A DNA stretch of 64,000 nt from contig KK106981.1 in NCBI GenBank assembly GCA_000611775.1, positions 8,144,404 to 8,208,403 on the forward strand. The letters are read 5' to 3'. A program made the position numbers and the translations under genes. Source of the DNA: Umbilicaria muhlenbergii (Eukaryota > Ascomycota > Lecanoromycetes > Umbilicariales > Umbilicariaceae). Each line of letters opens with the position of its first letter. The stretch's first letter is position 1. Below, piece by piece: positions 56,651 to 64,000 of the stretch. The notes under the pieces are model-generated. The model had not been told where the DNA came from. It did no database searches and saw nothing but the letters and a program-made list of their open reading frames with translations.

Positions 56651-58841
56651 GGTGACGAAGGGCACCCCTTCCTGCCAAAGATGTCTCAAGGCTGGCAGAG
56701 AATGCCTGAGGGGATGGAACGTCAGATTTCTCCATGGAGTGAGGACTACCAGAGAGAGAGCCAACGATGAATGGGATGGAGCGACGGACTATTTATTTGA
56801 CAGTGATCAACGATGGGTCCCTGTTCGAGGGATAAACAGTAAGTCTGTTTTCTATGTGAGAAAGGGTTTTAAGTAATGGAGGGCCTTTCCGAAAAGTCCA
56901 CATCGAAATAAAGTCTTAAGTGACTGTCACTGTGCTATGCATATCGCTCTTTACTGTTGAGTGGTCAAGAAGGTCCTCCACCAAAAACAGCGCCAACCTC
57001 AACTGTTCAGCGCAGGAGCGAATTTATAGCAGTTTCGGACGAGGCGGCCCCTCAAATACTCAGCAATCAGATAATGTTTGGGGTAGACTCATCGTATGAC
57101 TCTATATCTTCTGAACCAAGGATCTTTGATGATCTGTTAACGGGCGCCCGTTGAAACTTGCCATATGGCCTGCGAATAACTAAACAACTACATTGCATGT
57201 TTATGAGGATCTCTTCTTATTTTGACTTATTGAGGGTTCTTCGGCTATGCATTGCTACCTGTTGACACAGCGCATGAGTCTGACTCTTCTGCAGTGTCTT
57301 TCGTCGACGAGACGGACGAGATACGCTCCTGCTACACCAGCCTCGTCAGATCCCCTTCACCGGCAGTATCCGGCCTGTCGCCAACGGCAGTTCTATTACC
57401 ATTGCTCCCAACGCCACCAGCAGTGCCAGAGACGCACCATCTAAGCCCCTTGGCCTACCATCCTCATCGCGATCAATCTCATAGCTTCTCCTCCGCCCGA
57501 ACCCACAGCTTTTCATCTCCGTATGAGCGAAGTGGCGAAGTTCTTCTATCCCCTGATGGGTCACTGAGGGGCCCCCTGTCTTTGCATGATGCCGTTCAGG
57601 ATATTGACAGTGTTTCAAACTTCCAAGATTTAAACGCCGCATCAGCTTCTTCTCCGGCTATTTCCTTTGATGAGGTCGGGAGGGTCTCCGACGTCAAAGA
57701 AGCCTTTCTTCTGCGCCATTTCATAGGTATTGGCATAATCATGGACGTTTGCGATCTAGACAAACATTTCGCTAGCGTCGTTCCTGAGCTGGCGATAAGA
57801 TCGGCACTACTTCTCAATGCCGTTCTGGTAGCATCCGCACTGCATCTATCGCGGACAAGCGGCTACGATCCCATCGTCGCGGAGATGTACCACGAACGCT
57901 GTGTGGAGCTTCTAATCCCGCTTTTGGACGACCCTTCCAGGGTTGCAGACGAAGTAGTGGCAGCCACTGTCCTCCTACGGTTCTTCGAACAGGTTTCATC
58001 GGCCATAACGGGATCGCATTGCGAGCGCCATCTTAGTGGTACCAGCGCCTTCATGAACTCGGAGAAGGACTGCGCCACCGCCGGTGGGCTGAGGCAAGCG
58101 GCATTCTGGATCTTTATTCGTCAGGACATCGACGTGGCCATAGGTCATCAACGTCCATTGAAGTTGAACATGGACGCGTATTCCGTGGAAATCGATCTCG
58201 ACATGCCCACTGACGACTGGGGCTGGGCCAATCGCATGGTGTGGCTTACGGCCGAGACCGTCGCTTTTACCTTTGGATGGGGAAAATCCAGGATGAGGTA
58301 TGAGGAGTTGAAGAACAAAACTGAGGCGTGGTGGCAGCGGAAACCGGACTCCTTTCGGCCTTTGTTCATTGGTCATCAAGGGGCCGCGTTCCCAACAGCG
58401 TGGTATATGCGTCCGTTATATGGTGAGCAAGAATGTCCAACTCCTAACGAAGATGCAGCGTTGACTGTCTTGGCAGCCCTCGGCGTTCAATACTACCATC
58501 TCACAATGATTCTCCTAGCCATCGGCGACAGCCAGCGGCTCAAAATCGGCATTGGCCAGAAAAAGTCCCACGGACTGCTCCAGCAAGAGGTAGCGTACCA
58601 CGCGAGCCTGTAATTTGGGATCTCTACAACCGGAGACGGCGTCGAAGTGCGCCTGATGGCGACTAATGCCGTATCGGTGTGCGCCCCGTGGATCACCGAT
58701 CGAGCGCAGCAGGAGGGTCTTGTAACCATCTTAGGCCGTATCGAACGCAAGAACGCGTGGCCTTCCAGAAACATTGCCTTTGGCGCAATGGACGAGTGGG
58801 GATGGGGTCCTGAAGAGAGAAGCTTGTCTGAAGGCGGATGA
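56650..58841 (+). pseudogene. Zn2Cys6 transcription factor, decayed
   Basis: Fungal-specific regulator relic. Near 56641-56720 the second half of a zinc cluster is readable (SCQRCLKAGRECLRGW then VRFLHG), but the first half, which should read like CxxCRRRKVKCDEGHP, is missing or shifted: only a GDEGHP-like piece remains one base out of frame. A GTAAGT donor follows at 56839. The middle domain is well kept in 57252-58613: MDVCDLDKHFASVVPELAIR, LLLNAVLVASALHLSRTSGY, AAFWIFIRQDIDVAIGHQRP. TAA at 58611-58613 interrupts the frame, which continues in phase with ATNAVSVCAPWITDRAQQEG and WPSRNIAFGAMDEWGWGP to 58841. Exon joints upstream of 57252 are unclear. Its lost target may have been the neighbouring P450 or ABC gene. 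Confidence 0.7.
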
Positions 58842-59817
58842 TCTAATGGCCTGGATCTTGTTGCTGGATATCAGAACCCCGAATTACAAGTTGTAGCTTT
58901 GGGGTTCAACTTGGGTCAGTATTGAGAACTGCTAGCCAAATATCCTCGATCCGCGCGAGGGACCCCTGGATATGCTATCCTTTGATGCTACTTCGTGTGT
59001 AAGCAGAGCTAAAACCCCAGATTATGAGGTGGCCTGACATATCTAGAGGCGCCTCCGCAGGTTTTCGGTCTGTTGGGGACAACGTGAAGAATGGGTACTC
59101 GAAAGCGTGCGAGGGCCCCCAGATAGGTTATACTTTTGCGCAAGGCATGTGCCGGCATACTTGGAACTCAACGATTGTGAGGTGGCTTGACATTTGGTCA
59201 ACGTTCAAACTAGCTATCCATAATTGCATGAGGCTACCCAGAAATGCTATACTTTGAATGCAGAGCACGTGAAAGTCGACTCAACCCCAGACTATCTTTC
59301 GGTTATCTGAGTCCACATGATGAACGACTACTCAAAAACCTACGAGGCTCCCCAGATATGATCAACTTCAAGTGTAGGGTTGTGTAAGCGAGCAAAGAAT
59401 CCGGAGAGAAAAACAAAGCGATGATTCCCCGGGAATTGATATGGACCATCCGAATTTGCCGAAACCCTATTTCCAAACCCCACAACAGGGTCCCGCGTGG
59501 GGATCCCGCGCGCTATCTCGTTTGCACTTGCTCCGTTTCTATTCCCAACAGGGTAGTTTTCGTCGAACCCTAGTTTTAGCGCTAATGTTTTCCACGCCCG
59601 TGAATTCTGGGGGAATTGATACAGGAAGGAATGCCTTGACGATCTGGATTGGACCCAGAATGATGAGCGTATGGTTGAGAGCGGGCGATATGAGGACGCT
59701 GGGGGAGGATAAAGGCTGGATAGGACCCCCGGAGCAGTCTGCCTCCCTCTACAATCCAAGTCTCAACAGTACAACCAATCTGAGACCTCTCATACAGACC
59801 GTCTTTGCATCTTCAAG
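58842..59817. other. Intergenic with degenerate repeats upstream of P450
   Basis: No supported gene; it holds the P450 upstream region and the repeat listed separately. Confidence 0.45.
58957..59380. repeat. Degenerate tandem repeat of about 115-155 bp, four partial copies
   Basis: Diverged versions of GAGG-CCCC-AGATATGCTATACTTTG begin at about 58957, 59111, 59230 and 59344. Accompanying words also repeat: GAGGTGGC(c/t)TGACAT at about 59023 and 59178, and an AACCCCAGA(t/c)TAT piece at about 59014 and 59284. The array sits immediately upstream of the P450 gene. Confidence 0.55.
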
Positions 59818-61503
59818 ATGATGCTCCCATCGTTCCTCGGGGCCGCCATCCTAGTCTTCGCCATCCTCCGCCCCCTCTTCATCTTCTTCAAAGGCGACCA
59901 GACCCTCCGCCGCTTCCCCGCCCCCAGCATCGCCGGCCTCAGCAACTGGTGGCTCTACTACATCACCTACCGCACCAGCCGCACGCAATACGTGCACGCC
60001 GCCCACCAAAAGCTCGGCCCCGTCGTCCGCATCCAACCCAACCACCTCTCCTTCACCGACCCGCGCGCCATCGCCGACATCTACGACTTCAAATCCGGCA
60101 TGATGAAAGACCAACCCTACGAGACCTTCTCGGGCGAAGACTTCGCCCGCGTTCAACGAACGCAGCATCACCAACACGCGCCGACCGCCTCGTCCACGCC
60201 CGCAAGCGCAAATTCCTCTCCTCGGCCTTCGCCTTCCAAACAATCGTCCAGCTCAACCCCGTCGTCCACACCGTCACCCTGAAACTCTGCGCCGCCCTCG
60301 ACGCCTTCTGCGACGACGACGACGCACCCAACCACAGGTTCCCGGGGGCCCCCGCCCCGGGCTTCGTCAACCCGTACAAGTGGATCAACCTCTTCACCTA
60401 CGACGCCATCGGCGGCGATCGCGTTCGGGCAGAGCTTCGGCTTCCTCGACCAGGGCGACGATCTCGCGACGGCGGAGACGGGCGACGGGAAGAGGTATAC
60501 GGCGCATATCATCCCGACGGTTCAGGATAACTCGTGGTACGACGTGCTGGTGGCGTGCTGGTCGGATTGGATCCACCAGGTGAAGCGGTTGACGTGGTTC
60601 CTGCAGGGCAACAAGAACGGGGCCGTCTTCATGGACGTGTGCAACTTCAAGGTGCGCGAACGCATGCGCAACGGCAAACCGGAGTCTTTCCGCGACTTTT
60701 TCGAGAACTTCGTGAGCGATAAGAGGGGCGATCATAATCTCGAATACAGCGAGATCCTGCGTGAATCGAACATCCTGATCGCCGCTGGCAATGTAAGTCC
60801 TCCATCCCATCCTATCCAACCCCCATTCCCTAAACATTTACTTTTTCCTCCCCCCCCCCAAAAGCCTCTTGCAACCGGCGAGCTAACCTCCTCCCCAACC
60901 CCCACCAGGACACCTCCGCCACCGCCATGGCCAACTGCATGTTCCTCCTCATCCGCAACCCGCACGTCCTCTCCGCCCTCCGCGCCGAACTCGACCCCAT
61001 CATGTCGACCCCCCCCGACGGCGCCGCCACCTTCGACGCCGTCAAAGACCTCAAATACCTCAGAGCGACCCTCGACGAAGCTATGCGCCGCCGCCCGCCC
61101 GTCGCGCAGGGCCTCCCGCGCGAAGTGCCCGCCGGCGGCGCCACCATCGCGGGCCACTTCGTCCCTGCCGGCGTCTCCGTCTCCGTCCCCGCATTTTCCA
61201 TCCACCACGACCCCGCTTTGTTTCGCGATCCGTACGATTTTCGGCCGGAGCGGTGGCTGCAGGCCGGAGGGGGAGGAGAAGAGGGTGATGCTGGAGAACT
61301 TTATTCCGTTTTCGACGGGGCCCAGGGCGTGCATTGGGCGGAATTTGGCGTATTTTGAACAGCGGGTTTTGGTCGCGACGCTGGTGTGGAGGTATGAGTT
61401 TGAGATGGTGAGGCCGGATTATGAGTTGCCGGTTGTGGAGAGGTTGAATGCCAATCCGGATCAGTTCTGGGTTAGGGTTCGTCGGAGGGAGGTTAAGGCG
61501 TGA
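59818..61503 (+). pseudogene. Cytochrome P450 with at least four frame breaks
   Basis: Membrane-anchored P450 relic or mis-assembled gene; family not determined. The anchor is LGAAILVFAILRPLFIFF. Recognisable blocks lie in alternating frames: SGEDFAR, FNERSITN, ADRLVHARKRKFLSSAFAFQ, YKWINLFTYDAIG, AIAFGQSFGFLDQGDD, ILIAAGNDTSATAMAN (I-helix, across an intron from 60793 to 60908 with GTAAGT and CACCAG), TLDEAMRR (K-helix ExxR), FRPERWLQAGG and FIPFSTGPRACIGRN (haem-ligand motif). Breaks lie near 60150, 60175-60182, 60411-60415 and in the G run at 61267-61273. No stop arises by base substitution inside the correct frames; every break is a small indel, mostly in G/C runs. Three start-to-end conserved motifs remain, so the break is recent or artefactual. 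Confidence 0.75.
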
Positions 61504-61852
61504 GTGAGGGATGAGATGGGAGGTGGAAAGGGGGGGTGGTTTGTTCGACTGGTTGAGTTTTGAAGCCTGTTGAGTTGGTTTGTTTTGTGGTATTTGGTTT
61601 TGATGGCGCGTTGCATGGCTCGGCGTTTGACAAAAGGGGATTGAACACCAATGCCGCGGTGGGACTTTTAGATCTTTGAATGAAGTATAGAATCCTACAT
61701 TATAAATCAACAACGTGCCTTGATGCTTACTTGTAGACTTCCCTACCTGGTTTCTGTCATAAATCTTGGTGAGACAGAGCAAACCACGTCGCACGTAGAG
61801 GCCGCGGAGATTCGTTGGTTGCGTCAACTTGTACGGTGCTTCCATGCGACCT
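61504..61852. other. Convergent 3' intergenic region
   Basis: This 349-bp stretch between convergent genes holds presumed 3' UTRs and no gene. Confidence 0.45.
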
Positions 61853-63053
61853 TCAGGAGACGACCTTGACCAGCTGCACTTGGTTATTAGGGCCTATGTT
61901 GGCGCCGATGAAAACAACCAGCACAGCGGCATAACTATCCTCACCACAATCGTTAGCAACACCCCCTTTACAACAGCAATCTTCACTACTCACGCCGCAG
62001 TTGCTGCATAAACCTCCGCACGCCTCGCACTGGTCAACAACCCGATGCTCCCCGCAAACATAGTCGTAAACGCCGCAATCATTCCCAACCTCGCTCCTTG
62101 GTGCTGCACAAAATACAAGCCTACGATGGCGCCGAGCAGGAGCATGGCAGCGAGCAGGACGCTGACAAGCGAGACGATGCGGGAGATTAACACTTCGGGG
62201 AAGTAGTACATGGAGCCCCAACTGGATGCTTGGGTGGTGCGAGTTTCCTATGTTCCGTTTAGACTCAGCCATCATGGGGAGAGGTGGAGAGGTAGACAGT
62301 GGCGCAAGGGATGTTGGGATGGCGAGGGCAGAGTGGGACTCACGCGAAACAAATACCCCAAATGGTCCTGCAAGAACAGAGACAACCGGTCCTGATCCGG
62401 CGCCGTCCTCAACGCCACCAAATCCCTCGTGTCCGCGAACAAATCCCGTCCATACCCGACCAGCGGGTCCGTATGCGCGAACCAACGTGTCATCGCTTTG
62501 CGCACGCGCGCCGAGGGGTTTTCGAGCGCCAGCAGTTGGGATTGCCGCAGAAGCGCCTCCTCTATCCCACCGCATGCCGTCACGTCAGCCTCGGGAAATC
62601 CACTCCATACCGTTTTGATGCTTGGCGGGGAAAAGTGAACGAGCACGTACGGTACTCCCTCACCAATTCCCTTATCTGCCGGATCAACGCCATCCGTTCC
62701 CTCTCCCGCGCGTTCCCCGCTTTTGCCTTTCGGGCAAAGGACTCCCAGCAGCGAATCGAGAGCATGACGTCCAGGTCGCCATGGAAGGCCGCGTCGGTCT
62801 GGTCAACGGCGTCGAAGTCGTCGAGGCGGCGCTCGGCTTCTAGGAGCTCGCTTTGTAGATACAAGATGTTGCGCGCGCTGAGCCGGTCGAAGCGGCGGTA
62901 GATTTGCAGGTCGGGGTCGCTGGAGACGAGGGCGCTGAAGGAGGGGTAGCCGGTTAGGGGAGGTTTCTCTGGGGTTCTCTCGGGGTCGGGCAGGGGGTGT
63001 GGGGTGGGGGGAGGGTAGAGGTGGCGAGTGCCGACGCTCAAAACTTCAACCAT
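61853..63053 (-). CDS. DUF6594-type fungal membrane protein
   Basis: Exons 62651-63053, 62344-62561, 61994-62247 and 61853-61934 give 318 residues. The N-terminal region has the family signature GYPSFSALVSSDPDLQIYRR followed by FDRLSARNILYLQSELLE, then an amphipathic helical region (QIRELVREYQEALLRQSQLL across junction 1). Three hydrophobic helices close the protein: SLVSVLLAAMLLLGAIVGLYF, MIAAFTTMFAGSIGLLT and, after the ARRAEVYAATAAYAAV motif across the last junction, VLVVFIGANIG. Such proteins are abundant in Pezizomycotina and of unknown function. All phases agree and the frame is intact. The first ATG has a CAACCATGG-like context on the coding strand. Confidence 0.88.
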
Positions 63054-63480
63054 GGTTCTGAGGAGGCCTGCGCTGGCGACTATGAAGTCGCAGCCTTTTT
63101 GTGATTTTTATTGCGCGGAGGGGCGCCTCGGGAGACGAGAGGTCACATTGTGCCTGAGGTCAGGGAGCACAAGATCATGCCATGGGACCTTGCAGCCTCG
63201 TGTGCCTTGCCTCAGCTAGCTCAGACCTCATTCCGAAAAGGCTTGCTAGCGCGCACCACCCTGGCAAAACCATGGAGCTAACCTGTTCGGATAGCTTTTC
63301 TCCATAGGGTCTGAGCGCGTTATTGATAATTACAGGTTGAAATCACTTCCAGACATGTAATTTAAGTTTAGTGCAATGCTCAGATATTTCTGCTGTGTAC
63401 ATCTGAGAAATACTTGTTTTCTATTTAGTAATCAAAAACATAAACAAACTTCTCACACGTTGAGAACTTATCTCTTTACA
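63054..63480. other. Intergenic between DUF6594 gene and minisatellite
   Basis: No gene is supported. The left part should be the promoter of the DUF6594 gene; the right part is AT-rich. Confidence 0.45.
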
Positions 63481-63498
63481 CTTATTTTCTGTCACTGT

Positions 63499-63943
63499 TC
63501 TGCTGCCTTTTCTGCTGTCTTTGCTGCTGTTTTTGCTGCTGTTTTCTCTGCTGTTTTCTCTGCTGTTTTCTCTGCTGTTTTCTCTGCTGTTTTCTCTGCT
63601 GTTTTCTCTGCTGTTTTCTCTGCTGTTTTCTCTGCTGTTTTCTCTGCTGTTTTCTCTGCTGTTTTCTCTGCTGTTTTCTCTGCTGTTTTCTCTGCTGTTT
63701 TCTCTGCTGTTTTCTCTGCTGTTTTCTCTGCTGTTTTCTCTGCTGTTTTCTCTGCTGTTTTCTCTGCTGTTTTCTCTGCTGTTTTCTCTGCTGTTTTCTC
63801 TGCTGTTTTCTCTGCTGTTTTCTCTGCTGTTTTCTCTGCTGTTTTCTCTGCTGTTTTCTCTGCTGTTTTCTCTGCTGTTTTCTCTGCTGTTTTCTCTGCT
63901 GTTTTCTCTGCTGTTTTCTCTGCTGTTTTCTCTGCTGTTTTCT
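63499..63943. repeat. 12-bp minisatellite, 33 perfect copies plus degenerate left edge
   Basis: From 63541 to 63936 the unit GTTTTCTCTGCT is repeated 33 times without change, with a partial copy to 63943. Diverged copies extend left to about 63499. Because the unit is a multiple of three and contains no stop in any minus frame, all three minus frames are open and read TAEK, SREN or QQRK repeats. I treat it as non-coding because the frames have no supported gene context. Confidence 0.95.
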
Positions 63944-63953
63944 GCGCGTCGCA

Positions 63954-63980
63954 AGTTTTGTGCATGTTATGCACAAAACT
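63954..63980. repeat. Perfect 12-bp inverted repeat beside the minisatellite
   Basis: Arms AGTTTTGTGCAT (63954-63965) and ATGCACAAAACT (63969-63980) with a 3-base loop form a perfect hairpin eleven bases right of the array. It could be a terminator-like structure or a transposon end; the window stops too soon to tell. Confidence 0.8.
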
Positions 63981-64000
63981 ATGCAGAAGTTATGCAAAAT

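Noticed and set aside
60732-61334. Long minus-strand ORFs across the second P450
   Set aside because: Antisense shadows of GC-rich P450 coding sequence; Gly/Val/Asp-rich without domains.
63421-63997. Three overlapping minus-strand repeat ORFs as protein genes, or the array as CRISPR
   Set aside because: All frames are open only because the 12-bp unit lacks stops. There are no spacers and the genome is fungal, so CRISPR is excluded.

Overview
The window comes from a filamentous ascomycete (Pezizomycotina) nuclear genome. Evidence: most genes are split by short introns (mostly about 50-90 bp) with GTAAGT/GTACGT-type donors and AG acceptors; protein families are fungus-typical (CYP52 P450, Zn2Cys6 regulator, SesB-NACHT-ankyrin receptor, ABCG pump, UNC93-like and ZIFL-like MFS carriers, DUF6594-type membrane protein); and there are no operons or Shine-Dalgarno sites. 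I cannot name the species. Exon ends were placed by hand from splice consensus, reading phase and family alignment knowledge. I found no convincing tRNA or rRNA gene by eye.

Layout. 1-1673 (-) MFS carrier running off the left edge; 4099-5010 (-) a 284-aa acidic protein of unknown role; 5687-6965 (+) DAHP synthase (entry to the shikimate pathway); 7646-9404 (+) UNC93-like carrier; 10197-11848 (+) atypical hexokinase-family sugar kinase; 12305-13894 (-) betaine-aldehyde-dehydrogenase-like ALDH; 15127-17915 (+) large secreted or cell-wall protein; 18330-21925 (-) NLR-type receptor with one frame break; 22866-23750 and 25737-23950 (-) a two-TM protein and a nucleolar-type RNA-binding protein; 25988-26515 (+) F-box protein; 29737-~31680 (-) GMC oxidoreductase; 33401-33898 (-) small one-TM protein; 34959-35789 a hAT-like non-autonomous transposon; 36866-38666 (-) secreted class-C beta-lactamase-like hydrolase; 39890-41699 (-) uncharacterised membrane glycoprotein; 42827-44458 (-) CYP52-type P450; 46764-48496 (+) a BRCT domain between two pRiA4b ORF-3-like domains, broken; 48747-51245 (-) Moco sulfurase; 61853-63053 (-) DUF6594-type membrane protein; 63499-63943 a 12-bp minisatellite.

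Between 52 and 61.5 kb lies a block of broken accessory genes: an ABCG half transporter with a one-base insertion, the 5' stub of a hexose transporter, a Zn2Cys6 regulator with a damaged zinc cluster and a nonsense codon, and a second P450 with at least four frame breaks. Regulator, pump, sugar carrier and P450 together look like a decayed detoxification or secondary-metabolite neighbourhood, although assembly errors could explain part of it.

The most unexpected large-scale signal is compositional. In GC-rich genes each exon tends to start C-rich and end G-rich on the coding strand, and the pattern resets at introns. Other notable points are the pRiA4b/BRCT/pRiA4b architecture, an apparently eroded MOSC domain in the Moco sulfurase, recently duplicated ankyrin units in the NLR, and paired perfect hairpins inside the hAT-like element.
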